Origin: JAGLCW01 sp964422555
GTDB taxonomy: Bacteria > Caldisericota > Caldisericia > UBA6126
Direction: 5' to 3'
Assembly (NCBI GenBank): GCA_964422555.1
Contig: CAYRBR010000052.1
Span: 1 to 10,748, forward strand
DNA: 10,748 nucleotides
The notes below the pieces were generated by a model that made no database searches, was not told the DNA's origin, and worked only from the letters and a program-made list of their open reading frames with translations. This document shows, one piece after another, positions 1 through 7,341 of this stretch (the first letter of the stretch is position 1; each line of letters starts with the position of its first letter). The position numbers and the translations under genes were made by a program.

Positions 1-623
1 TAAAGTTACTCTGGGGCAAAGCACGCTTTACTACTTTTGCAATGAATGGGAAAGGACATTTTTCGGTTGAAATTAAACAGAATGAAGGGTATTGGCAGAA
101 TATCATTGGGTTGAATACAGATTATTTAGTGGAACGCAATCGCGATAGCGTAAATGTTTACTCTATCGAGGGAGATGTAATGTTTACTATTGATCGAAAA
201 AGTACAGATCTACCCTCAGGACAGATTTTGACAGAACAGCAGGGAATTGAAGTGGATGATAGAGGTGACAAAACAAGTTATATTCCTAATGAAGATGACT
301 GGTGGAAAGATGATTTTTATGAAGTAAATACCGACGGTTGGTTGAAAATATACTTCTCCGATTTATGGCATGACATTCAGTACCAAGTGCCTTTACTATG
401 GACTTACTTTACTACAGGTCAGTGGATGGAAATTCCAATAGAAGATATTGTAGATAAAAAGGTAGGAATCACACTATTTGGATTAGCTGTACTTGCTTTT
501 TTATTTCTGTTTATTGCAATCGTGTCTCGTCGTGCTTCGGTATTATTATGGATTCCAATCTCAATAATTCTTGTGTTTGTTTGGTACACTCTATCACAAT
601 ACGGGATACTTCCATTTATCTAG
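1..623 (+). CDS. 3' part of an unrecognised membrane protein
   Basis: The frame is open from the first full codon (base 3) to a TAG at 621-623, and only the C-terminal ~207 residues are in the window. The ATG at base 42 has no Shine-Dalgarno site and the frame stays open before it, so it is probably an internal methionine. About 140 residues of polar, aromatic-rich sequence (W, Y, D, E) come first, then two hydrophobic segments (about bases 465-528 and 534-612) separated by an S-R-R-A-S turn. By the positive-inside rule the turn is cytoplasmic, which puts the large N-terminal part outside the membrane. I recognise no family or catalytic motif. The gene converges on the minus-strand operon with only 12 nt between the stop codons, and I see no terminator hairpin there. 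Confidence 0.75.
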   Translation, partial: KLLWGKARFTTFAMNGKGHFSVEIKQNEGYWQNIIGLNTDYLVERNRDSVNVYSIEGDVMFTIDRKSTDLPSGQILTEQQGIEVDDRGDKTSYIPNEDDWWKDDFYEVNTDGWLKIYFSDLWHDIQYQVPLLWTYFTTGQWMEIPIEDIVDKKVGITLFGLAVLAFLFLFIAIVSRRASVLLWIPISIILVFVWYTLSQYGILPFI

Positions 624-635
624 TAAAAAATAGAA

Positions 636-3158
636 TTAATATCGGATTACACGAACAAACTTTACGGTTAAATCTTGCTTGTTTTTAATATTTATCGAAA
701 AGTCAGCTTTGTGGTCAAGAAGCTCTTTCGAAAAACTTTTTACATGGAAGGTAGTAGTTTTCCATTGATTATCCCCTTCACCAATTACTACCTGCTCAAC
801 TATTTTGTTGTCGATGGTACCATATCGGAGAACCCAATTTGTTTTCTTCTCATCCAAGTACATTACTTTTACCATAAAGGAGGAAGATAGTGTATTGGAA
901 AAGCGAGGATCGATAAAAAAAAGAAAACCAGTATCGTTTGTTTTTATGTTTGTGGATCTAGCAGCATAGTCGTAGTCTATCCCCTTAGGGTCGGTATAAA
1001 AAGGATACCGATGAATTTTCTGTACAGGTTTGGTGACAAAACCCTTGTAATCCCGTTGTACTAACAGGTGTTCAAAATTATGAATAGTCACTTCTCCTGG
1101 GTTGGCATAGTCTTCTCGAAGCCAACAAGTTGCTTCAGGGGTCTCTTTGGGGTTCTTTCCTGCCATTTTTGTCCACCATGCAAACATTTCTGGGGATAAC
1201 TCTACGCAGGGTTCACTAGTCCAAACATAATTCATACCAAGTTGGACTAACCTAAATATTGAACTTTCTATACAGTGTTTCTGGATATCTCTACTATAAG
1301 AGGGAAAATAGACTTCTGCTTCGTCACCAAAAAAACGATTTCCATTTCGCAAAGGATACGACCAATCAACCCAAATGTGCCCTTCCTCGTTCATTGTTTG
1401 ACCTAATTCTGGAGCGATTAAACGATGGTAACTCTCAATGCCACCTTCACGCCAACCTAAGCCTTTTTCTAAGGCATACTCATTTAAAACACTTACATCG
1501 TAATCTAGTCGTTGTACAGTGCCAAAATGTACCCATGCAAGTTTTTGGACATTGTTTCCAGCTATTTCAGCCCACCAATCAATTCGATTCTTGAATGCAG
1601 AGTTTAAATTATCTTCTGTCATACCTGCATCCAATGCGTATTTTGTGTAGCGTCTGTCTAGCCAAAATTCTTCACCTGGAGAGCTAGAGATCCCATGAAC
1701 ATAGAGACCTGCAACATATTTGTTGGAAAGGATATTTTGTTCTCCAAACTCCATAATGAATTTTTTTAACTCTTCCTGAACCCCAGGGTTCCAAGGTGCT
1801 GCTACCTGTATGAAATGAGGAGGTTTATTGTATGTATAAAACAAAGGGGGTTTGTGTTTCTGTACAACCCATTCTGGTATGTAAGGTAGATATTTGTCAG
1901 CCGAACTTCCACCAAGGTTACGGTCGTAAACACTGCATTTTAATCGAAACACTAACCGAATGTTTTCTTTTTCAGCTAGCTTTAACAATTCATTTACAGT
2001 CGAGAAGTCATATTCTTTTTCTTTTGGATTTAAAAGCGACCAATACAGTGTCACTCCTACACATCGAATAGAGTCTCTGTCACCAAGGGTATTCATGTAA
2101 AACGAACCAGAATTGTCTTTTGGTAATACAGAATAGGGGAATGTCCAATCAAAGCCTGGTGAAATTGTAATCCCGGGTTGTAAAAATGGAGGTGGATCAT
2201 GCCTTGTTGATTCCAGCTTAACTGGTTGATAAGAATGTGTGAATACGACATCACCGGGTTCGTAAGAACCAATCGATTGCGGAAACGCTCTTTTGTCCAG
2301 TTCGTGTGTGGTTTCCTGTAAGTAAGTAACAAGCTCCTGATAGGTGGTAGTACCGTCTTTTGTTCCGCTTAGATATCCATCTGCCTCTCCTTCAAATGCC
2401 TTTTGAACAGCATATGTAAAGGGATTACAGATTGTTCCATCAATCCCAACAGGGCTAGACATTAAGGAAGAATTTTGAGAAGTAATTAACAAGAAATTCC
2501 TACCTTCAGAAGCACGATTATTCCATTCATCTGGAATGGTTTCCAGGTACTCTACAAAACCACCCGAATAACACGACATTGTTAACACAATTACATTTTT
2601 TGCGGGGATTGCCAGAAGTTTCTCAGCATATTGAGGCCAGGTTGTAATTCCTTTGTGGGGTAAATCGCTTGTGCTTATATCTAAAGGAAAACCTCCCCAT
2701 GGTTCATCCGGTTTGAAATAGTTTTTTAAACCATGTGTGTGCGCGCCCACCATGAAAGTATCCTGGTGTGGGATTGTATTCGTATAGTTTTCGAGCTTGT
2801 CAAATACAGTCTTTTGGGTTACTACAGGTGGCGTTGGATTTTTTTTGTATTCCTCGATTGTTCTGGCTGGCTCCAATAGGGTTTCTACTTGTACACCAGG
2901 AATTGTTTCCACAGCATTTGTGATGTTCTCTATGGCTACTACACCACGTTTTTGTAGCTCAATATCGTCTTTCAAGCGAGCTCGGTTAAAGGCAAAAAAA
3001 TGAATGGGTTCCACCAAGGTTTCAGGAGTATAGTGAATGGTATCTTTAAAGGACTGGTGTACTGATTTTGCATGTGAAGGCAACTGGTTTCCTGCGAAAC
3101 TAACTATCAAGGAAAAGCAAACAACAAATCCAGCGAAACGAATCATTGTATTTCTCAT
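636..3158 (-). CDS. Secreted caspase-like peptidase domain fused to a glycoside-hydrolase-like TIM barrel
   Basis: An 840-residue protein. Residues 1-31 form a signal peptide (hydrophobic core, then S-H-A before K31). Residues ~40-310 look like a clan CD cysteine peptidase: a hydrophobic strand followed by G-A-H-T-H-G (H140, H142-G143), then after 54 residues a second strand ending T-M-S-C-Y-S-G-G with C196. This is the His-Gly / Cys-x-Ser-Gly dyad layout of caspases, legumains and gingipains. From ~325 it resembles TIM-barrel glycosidase-like proteins (DUF4832/GH42-like): 'TLYWSLLNPKEKEYDF' then L-V-F-R-L, and a candidate acid at G-E496-E497-F-W. Residues ~700-840 look like a beta-sandwich ending. 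It probably acts outside the cytoplasm, and no substrate can be named. Its ATG lies 1 nt after the upstream stop (TAG-c-ATG), so translation is probably coupled. Met5 is an alternative start that keeps the signal peptide. The gene call is certain. The barrel is likely, and the peptidase fold rests on motifs alone. Confidence 0.72.
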   Translation of the reverse strand: MRNTMIRFAGFVVCFSLIVSFAGNQLPSHAKSVHQSFKDTIHYTPETLVEPIHFFAFNRARLKDDIELQKRGVVAIENITNAVETIPGVQVETLLEPARTIEEYKKNPTPPVVTQKTVFDKLENYTNTIPHQDTFMVGAHTHGLKNYFKPDEPWGGFPLDISTSDLPHKGITTWPQYAEKLLAIPAKNVIVLTMSCYSGGFVEYLETIPDEWNNRASEGRNFLLITSQNSSLMSSPVGIDGTICNPFTYAVQKAFEGEADGYLSGTKDGTTTYQELVTYLQETTHELDKRAFPQSIGSYEPGDVVFTHSYQPVKLESTRHDPPPFLQPGITISPGFDWTFPYSVLPKDNSGSFYMNTLGDRDSIRCVGVTLYWSLLNPKEKEYDFSTVNELLKLAEKENIRLVFRLKCSVYDRNLGGSSADKYLPYIPEWVVQKHKPPLFYTYNKPPHFIQVAAPWNPGVQEELKKFIMEFGEQNILSNKYVAGLYVHGISSSPGEEFWLDRRYTKYALDAGMTEDNLNSAFKNRIDWWAEIAGNNVQKLAWVHFGTVQRLDYDVSVLNEYALEKGLGWREGGIESYHRLIAPELGQTMNEEGHIWVDWSYPLRNGNRFFGDEAEVYFPSYSRDIQKHCIESSIFRLVQLGMNYVWTSEPCVELSPEMFAWWTKMAGKNPKETPEATCWLREDYANPGEVTIHNFEHLLVQRDYKGFVTKPVQKIHRYPFYTDPKGIDYDYAARSTNIKTNDTGFLFFIDPRFSNTLSSSFMVKVMYLDEKKTNWVLRYGTIDNKIVEQVVIGEGDNQWKTTTFHVKSFSKELLDHKADFSINIKNKQDLTVKFVRVIRY

Positions 3159-3159
3159 G

Positions 3160-4971
3160 CTATTCTTTTTTTAAATACGCCACGGCAAGTGCTCCCCTGC
3201 CAGCAGATATAGAGGTTATGGGGGCAATTTCTTCAATAAAGGTGGGAGCGAAACCAAATATTTTTTGCATTGTACTGGCAAGCTCATTGGCTTCTTCTCT
3301 ATTCTGAGCATGTACAATGGCATAGGAAGATATACCTTTCTTTTTAAGTTCGCGCTTCAACGTAGAAATAAGCTTCTTTTTACTTTGCTGAAAGGAAAAT
3401 GCAAATCCTCCCAATGCACCTTTCCCATTTTCATCCAAACTAACAATGGGGTGAAATCGAAGCGCTTTCGCAATCGACCCTGCTTTTGTACTTAAGCGAC
3501 CCGATTTAATCATGTTATCGATGCTTTTCAGAGAAACAAGAATTTTCATCCTTGGAATACAGCTCTTTGCTTCTTTTATAACTTCTTCAACCGATTTCCC
3601 CTGGGCTATCAACTCAGCGCACTTCATAACTAGCAGTCCCTGTGCTGCCGAATTAAGTTTCGAGTCAAGTACATGAACCGAAGGTAAATTCTGTTTTTTG
3701 TCTGTTGCTACTTTTTGAAAGACATTATAGGTTCCACTTAAAGCTGCTGAAACAGGTATAACCAAAATGTTATTGTAATATGAAGCTAGAAAATTGTACA
3801 AGTTTTCAACCGATTTGTAATCAGGTTGAGAAGATTTGGGGAGAAAACTACGTTGATCAATGTATTCTAATAGGCGTTTATTGTGGATGGTAAGACGATC
3901 TAAGTAGTTTTCTTTTCCTAGCATTACATTCAAAGGGAGAACATGAATCTGGTATTCATCAATAAACGACTGAGGAATGTCAGCAATTGTATCTGTTACG
4001 AGGGCAGTGGAAAATCTACGATTATTTACAACATCCATTTGTAGCTTCATATCATCTACTTTTTGGAAAGTAAAAGTACCTTTTGTAGCAAGTGAATCAA
4101 ATACCTTTGTGGGAGTATCAGTGTGAATATGAATACGAATAAAATCATCTCCACCCGAAACAATTAACGAATCACCATACCTAGAGAGAGTTTCTTTTAC
4201 ATCTTGCAATTGTTTCTCATAGGTGAATTTCCTTTTATAATCGGGTGCTACTTGAATCATTGCTTCAGTGCAGTACCGAGTTGTAAGTTTCATACCTTCG
4301 TGAGAAGGCATAACAAGTGTAGGTTTCTGTAAAGATATGGGTAAAGTGGTAATGTCTAGTTCTTTTTCTGCAGTAATATAATCCAGAAAGCCTTTCATAA
4401 AAAGAGCAAAACCTTTTGCTCCCGAGTCTACAACATGATTTTTCTTCAAGATCAGAAGTTGTTCTTTGGTGTTGGTAACTGCTTTCTCTAGCTCAAGATA
4501 CGCACGTGTAACAAGTTCATTAAAGCTTGGAGAGTGATGCTGCAATTTTGCTAGGGCATCGGCCCACGCTTTCATTACAGTAACAATTGTACCTTCAACA
4601 GGGTTGGTAATAGCGGAATAAGCGTAATCTGCTGCCTTTTTGTTGGCTGTAACAAAAGAACTTACAGATAATACAGGAGTGTTATCTGTGGCGATGCTTA
4701 AACCATAAAGGTATTGGGAAAAGATAATCCCCGAGTTTCCCCTTGCTCCTTTCATTGCTGATTCTGCTATCGAATGCAAAGTAGAGCGAATGGAATTGTG
4801 CATACAAGATTCTTTTATAATGGCATTCATTGTGGAGTATAAATTAGTGCCTGTATCGCCGTCAGGAACCGGGAATACGTTAATTCTGTTTAGAAGTGAC
4901 ATGTGCTGAATCACTTCTACTGCTCCTGACAAAAAACCTTTGTACATTTTTTGTAAACTTATATCCTGCAT
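3160..4971 (-). CDS. FakA-FakB-like fusion (DAK2/DhaL kinase plus DegV), probable single-chain fatty acid kinase
   Basis: A 603-residue cytoplasmic protein. Residues 1-~200 are a DAK2/DhaL ATP-binding domain, with V-F-P-V-P-D37-G-D39-T-G-T-N for Mg-ATP and G-A-R-G-N-S-G-I further on. Residues ~225-310 match the FakA middle domain: R-Y-C234-T-E-A, G-D-S-L-I-V-S-G, and H281-I-H283-T-D. One Cys and a His-x-His lie near the positions I recall as a metal site in FakA. Residues ~320-603 are a DegV/FakB lipid-binding domain: V-T-D327-T-I-A-D-I-P, S-S-Q-P-D, and S-A-A-L-S-G-T-Y. In Staphylococcus aureus FakA phosphorylates fatty acids held by a separate FakB, giving acyl-phosphate for phospholipid synthesis. 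Here both are in one chain, and the FakA C-terminal FakB-docking domain seems to be absent. An AAAGG site overlaps the kinase stop codon 9 nt before the ATG. Family assignment is firm; substrate is inferred. Confidence 0.88.
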   Translation of the reverse strand: MQDISLQKMYKGFLSGAVEVIQHMSLLNRINVFPVPDGDTGTNLYSTMNAIIKESCMHNSIRSTLHSIAESAMKGARGNSGIIFSQYLYGLSIATDNTPVLSVSSFVTANKKAADYAYSAITNPVEGTIVTVMKAWADALAKLQHHSPSFNELVTRAYLELEKAVTNTKEQLLILKKNHVVDSGAKGFALFMKGFLDYITAEKELDITTLPISLQKPTLVMPSHEGMKLTTRYCTEAMIQVAPDYKRKFTYEKQLQDVKETLSRYGDSLIVSGGDDFIRIHIHTDTPTKVFDSLATKGTFTFQKVDDMKLQMDVVNNRRFSTALVTDTIADIPQSFIDEYQIHVLPLNVMLGKENYLDRLTIHNKRLLEYIDQRSFLPKSSQPDYKSVENLYNFLASYYNNILVIPVSAALSGTYNVFQKVATDKKQNLPSVHVLDSKLNSAAQGLLVMKCAELIAQGKSVEEVIKEAKSCIPRMKILVSLKSIDNMIKSGRLSTKAGSIAKALRFHPIVSLDENGKGALGGFAFSFQQSKKKLISTLKRELKKKGISSYAIVHAQNREEANELASTMQKIFGFAPTFIEEIAPITSISAGRGALAVAYLKKE

Positions 4972-4983
4972 AGTTCACGACCT

Positions 4984-6786
4984 TTAATGAATTGGTAGTG
5001 TAACAATAAATGTTGTTCCTTCTCCAATTTGGCTTTCTACGCGAATAGTGCCTTGCAACAATTTTACAGTTTCCTGTACAATTGCCAAATCAACCCGAAG
5101 TTTTCCTTTTAAATCTTGGTCGGAGGAATAGGTTGGATGAGAAAAAACAGAAAAAACAGATTGTATATCTTTTTCTGAAATACCAGAACCAGAATCTTGA
5201 ACAGCAATTTCAATATTCTGATCGGTTCTTCTAGAAGCTACTACGACGCTTCCTTCGTATGTATGTTGAAGTGCGTTGTTTATAAGCTTGTCAAGAATGA
5301 TGGAAACTTGGGCGAAATCAGTTCGAAGCATTTTTTGTTCAATTTTACAATGGAAAACTAGAGCAACCGATTTATCTTGAGCTATTGCTTTGTATTTTTC
5401 AATAATTTTAATTGTATGTTCACAAATGTTGTCATACGTATAATTCAAGGATACTTGGTTCGAAATAAGGGCTTGGTAGTCTAGTATTTTATCCATAAAT
5501 GTACACAGCCGATTCACATTGTTTTTAGTAATGTCAATAATTAACTTTTGGGTAGGATGCAGATCATTTAGTTGCATAATAGAAATAGCTTCTTTAATTG
5601 CAGTTAAAGGTGTTAGAGTTTCATGAGAAATAGTGTTAATAAAGTCATTTTTAACAGAATCCATTTTCTTTAAGCGAGTTATGTCGAAATCAACTCCTCT
5701 AAAACCGCTGAAACGATTGTTTTCAAAAAGAGGTAATCCACTGGAAGATACATACACATAGCTTCCGTCTTTGTTTCTTAATTTAGTGTGAAAGTCTGTG
5801 AATGATTTATTTTCATGTTTACAGTTAGTAAGAAGGCGCGAAAAGAGCTTTTCTTCTTCTTCATGGTGAAATTCACACCAATCTCTCCCAATAAGATCTT
5901 TCTGTGAGTATCCCAATAACTTAGCAACAAAGGGGCTTATGTACTTGATACGGTTAAACTCATTTGTTTCCCAAATGATACTATTAGATAATCTAATTAA
6001 CTGCTTTAATCGGTCGTAGATTGTTTGAAGTTCTTTTCTTTGTTCTACTCGATCGGTAATTTCTCTGGTAGATCCTTGGTATCCAATATGTTTCCCGTCT
6101 TTTAGAATTAATTTACCAATAATTTCAACGGGTATTTCAGTGCCATCTTTTTTAAGCATCCAGGTTTCAAATCGTGTGTAGTTGAAGGTTTTGTATTCTC
6201 GCACAGCTTGTTTAATGATTTTTGCAACACCAATAAAACGAATTTTTTTAAAATGTTTCCACAAGTATGTGCCTAGCCATTCTTCTGGCTTGTATCCAAA
6301 CATGTCATACAACGAGTTGGAAAGATACGTAAAACGGAGTTTTAAATCCATCTTCCAAATAATATCGGGCGAATTTTTAGATAGAAACGCCTCAATCTCA
6401 CGGTAAGAAGTGAGATCGGCTTCTGTCTTTTTATATTTTTTTATGTCAAACACAGAAGTAATGAAGTAAGCTGGATTGTCAGCTGGGTGCTCAATTACTT
6501 TTCCAAACATGAGCATGGGAAATATTCTTCCGGTTTTATGTTTATGCCATAATTCCCTCGAAGAATATTCCTTTTTTTGTAACAGTTCTCGATACAATTC
6601 ATTAACCGATTTCATTTGTTCTTCTGTATGCAAAACAGAAAAGTGTTTTCCAAGAAGCTCTTCGGGTTCATATCCATACAAGTGAGCGAATCGTTCATTC
6701 ACAAATGAAATAGTTCCATCCATAGACATAATGGTAACACCATATGGAAGGTATTTTGCTATTTCTTTAAAGGAAAACGAATCCAT
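4984..6786 (-). CDS. Cytoplasmic triple-PAS sensor histidine kinase with a degenerate ATP lid
   Basis: 600 residues from the ATG at 6786, which has GAGGAG 6 nt upstream. The frame runs back to 6939, but that extension has no ribosome site and unconvincing composition. Three PAS domains follow in order: ~7-122 (with G-Y-E-P-E-E-L-L-G), ~126-250 (G-Y-K-P-E-E-W-L-G, ending G-S-T-R-E-I-T) and ~255-375 (G-Y-S-Q-K-D-L-I-G, ending F-D-I-T). The HisKA helix carries phosphoacceptor H388 in S-H-E-T-L-T-P-L. The HATPase domain has an N-box asparagine (N504 of I-N-N-A-L-Q-H-T) and a good G1 box D531-S-G-S-G-I. Its G2 box, usually G-x-G-L-x-L, reads K-L-R-V-D-L (562-567) without glycine. There are no membrane segments or receiver domain, and no response regulator gene is in the window. 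It is probably the first gene of the operon. The PAS ligand is unknown. Confidence 0.9.
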   Translation of the reverse strand: MDSFSFKEIAKYLPYGVTIMSMDGTISFVNERFAHLYGYEPEELLGKHFSVLHTEEQMKSVNELYRELLQKKEYSSRELWHKHKTGRIFPMLMFGKVIEHPADNPAYFITSVFDIKKYKKTEADLTSYREIEAFLSKNSPDIIWKMDLKLRFTYLSNSLYDMFGYKPEEWLGTYLWKHFKKIRFIGVAKIIKQAVREYKTFNYTRFETWMLKKDGTEIPVEIIGKLILKDGKHIGYQGSTREITDRVEQRKELQTIYDRLKQLIRLSNSIIWETNEFNRIKYISPFVAKLLGYSQKDLIGRDWCEFHHEEEEKLFSRLLTNCKHENKSFTDFHTKLRNKDGSYVYVSSSGLPLFENNRFSGFRGVDFDITRLKKMDSVKNDFINTISHETLTPLTAIKEAISIMQLNDLHPTQKLIIDITKNNVNRLCTFMDKILDYQALISNQVSLNYTYDNICEHTIKIIEKYKAIAQDKSVALVFHCKIEQKMLRTDFAQVSIILDKLINNALQHTYEGSVVVASRRTDQNIEIAVQDSGSGISEKDIQSVFSVFSHPTYSSDQDLKGKLRVDLAIVQETVKLLQGTIRVESQIGEGTTFIVTLPIH

Positions 6787-6792
6787 TCTACA

Positions 6793-6798
6793 CTCCTC
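6793..6798 (-). promoter_or_regulatory. Ribosome binding site fixing the histidine kinase start
   Basis: GAGGAG on the minus strand, 6 nt before the ATG at 6786. It is one of the strongest Shine-Dalgarno sites in the window and argues against the upstream in-frame ATG at 6939. Confidence 0.75.
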
Positions 6799-6958
6799 AT
6801 ATAACAACAGAAAGAGTAAAAGTATTGAGTGATTGCACCCCTTCCAAAGTAGCATAATATTTGGATTATTACAAATGTTTTGTACTAAAACATAGTTATT
6901 CTTATCAACGTTGGGTTTTAACTGAAAAAAGTTGTGCATAAATTACACTTTGTAACTT

Positions 6959-6988
6959 TTTACACATTGACGGGTGTCAATGTGTAAA
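6959..6988. promoter_or_regulatory. Operator 1: 13-bp perfect palindrome, probable ArsR site
   Basis: TTTACACATTGAC and GTCAATGTGTAAA form a perfect 13-bp inverted repeat around a GGGT centre. The inner core TTGACGGGTGTCAA (6967-6980) recurs as its reverse complement in operator 2. The core covers the candidate -35 hexamer of the arsR promoter, so a bound ArsR dimer would block RNA polymerase. The symmetry is seen directly; the identity of the binding protein is inferred from position and from the autoregulation usual in ArsR/SmtB repressors. Confidence 0.75.
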
Positions 6989-6996
6989 TATATTAT
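6967..6996 (+). promoter_or_regulatory. Candidate sigma-70-type promoter of the arsR operon
   Basis: TTGACG at 6967-6972 as -35 and TATTAT at 6991-6996 as -10, with an 18-bp spacer (TATATT at 6989-6994 with 16 bp is an alternative). Transcription would begin near 7003, inside operator 2, giving a leader of roughly 27 nt before the arsR ATG. The minus strand also carries TTGACG (7013-7008) with a weak TATTTA 17 bp on, so weak divergent transcription toward the kinase is conceivable. Confidence 0.55.
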
Positions 6997-7018
6997 ATAT
7001 TGACACCCGTCAATATAT
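6995..7018. promoter_or_regulatory. Operator 2: 10-bp perfect palindrome, probable second ArsR site
   Basis: ATATATTGAC and GTCAATATAT pair perfectly around an ACCC centre. The core TTGACACCCGTCAA (7000-7013) is the exact reverse complement of the operator 1 core. The two palindromes are centred 33 bp apart, about three helical turns, so two dimers could sit on the same face of the DNA. This site would cover the predicted transcription start and ends directly before the arsR ribosome binding site. Confidence 0.7.
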
Positions 7019-7022
7019 GGAG
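7019..7022 (+). promoter_or_regulatory. Ribosome binding site fixing the arsR start
   Basis: GGAG lies 7 nt before the ATG at 7030. The in-frame codon at 7000 sits inside operator 2 without a ribosome site and would add ten residues (M-T-P-V-N-I-W-R-I-R) not expected in this family. Confidence 0.65.
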
Positions 7023-7029
7023 AATACGA

Positions 7030-7341
7030 ATGAATGAAGAAGACGTTTTACTAAAAATGTTTAAAGCTTTATCGGACAAAAATAGAATTAATATTGTGAT
7101 GCAGTTAAAAGATGGTGAGAAATGTGCATGTGTTCTGCTAGAACATTTGAAAATTGAACAACCAACGTTGTCTCACCACATGAAATTATTGTGTGATGCC
7201 TCCATCGTGCAAGCCAGAAAACAAGGGAAGTGGACTCATTACTCCATTAACAAAGAAGGTTGCAAGTTCTTGGTGAATTTTATTGTGGATGTTACAGATT
7301 GTTGTCAAAATCTGTATCCCAGAAAGCAGTGTAAAAAATGA
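7030..7341 (+). CDS. arsR: ArsR/SmtB-family metalloid-responsive repressor
   Basis: A 103-residue winged-helix protein, a normal length for the family. The N-terminal helix L-L-K-M-F-K-A-L-S-D-K-N-R leads into D-G-E-K-C32-A-C34-V-L-L-E-H-L. The C-x-C pair falls at the same numbering as Cys32/Cys34 of the E. coli ArsR As(III) site, while the third ligand (Cys37 there) is Leu here. The recognition helix is Q-P-T-L-S-H-H-M-K-L-L, followed by a wing at G-K-W-T-H-Y-S-I. C55 and C78 are further cysteines, and the tail carries C91-C92 and C101, comparable to C-terminal sites in some other ArsR proteins. Binding of trivalent arsenicals should release it from the operators just upstream. The gene overlaps the permease gene by ATGA. 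Family is certain; the exact inducer is inferred. Confidence 0.93.
   Translation: MNEEDVLLKMFKALSDKNRINIVMQLKDGEKCACVLLEHLKIEQPTLSHHMKLLCDASIVQARKQGKWTHYSINKEGCKFLVNFIVDVTDCCQNLYPRKQCKK

Noticed and set aside
42..44. ATG at 42 as the true start of the first gene
   Set aside because: No ribosome binding site precedes it and the frame is open to the window edge, so a 5'-truncated gene is more likely.
624..660. T-rich/A-rich run between the convergent genes as a terminator
   Set aside because: There is a short T-run on the minus strand but no stable GC stem before it.
6787..6939. N-terminal extension of the histidine kinase from 6939
   Set aside because: The GAGGAG site fits the ATG at 6786. 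The extra 51 residues resemble translated non-coding DNA and precede PAS domain 1 without any family counterpart.
6992..6997. Perfect TATAAT on the minus strand as a divergent -10 for the kinase gene
   Set aside because: The nearest TTGACG on that strand is only 10 bp away and no -35 lies at 16-18 bp; it probably reflects the AT-rich palindromic spacer.
7000..7029. arsR start at 7000
   Set aside because: It overlaps operator 2 and the predicted transcription start, and lacks a ribosome site; the ATG at 7030 has GGAG and gives the normal family length.
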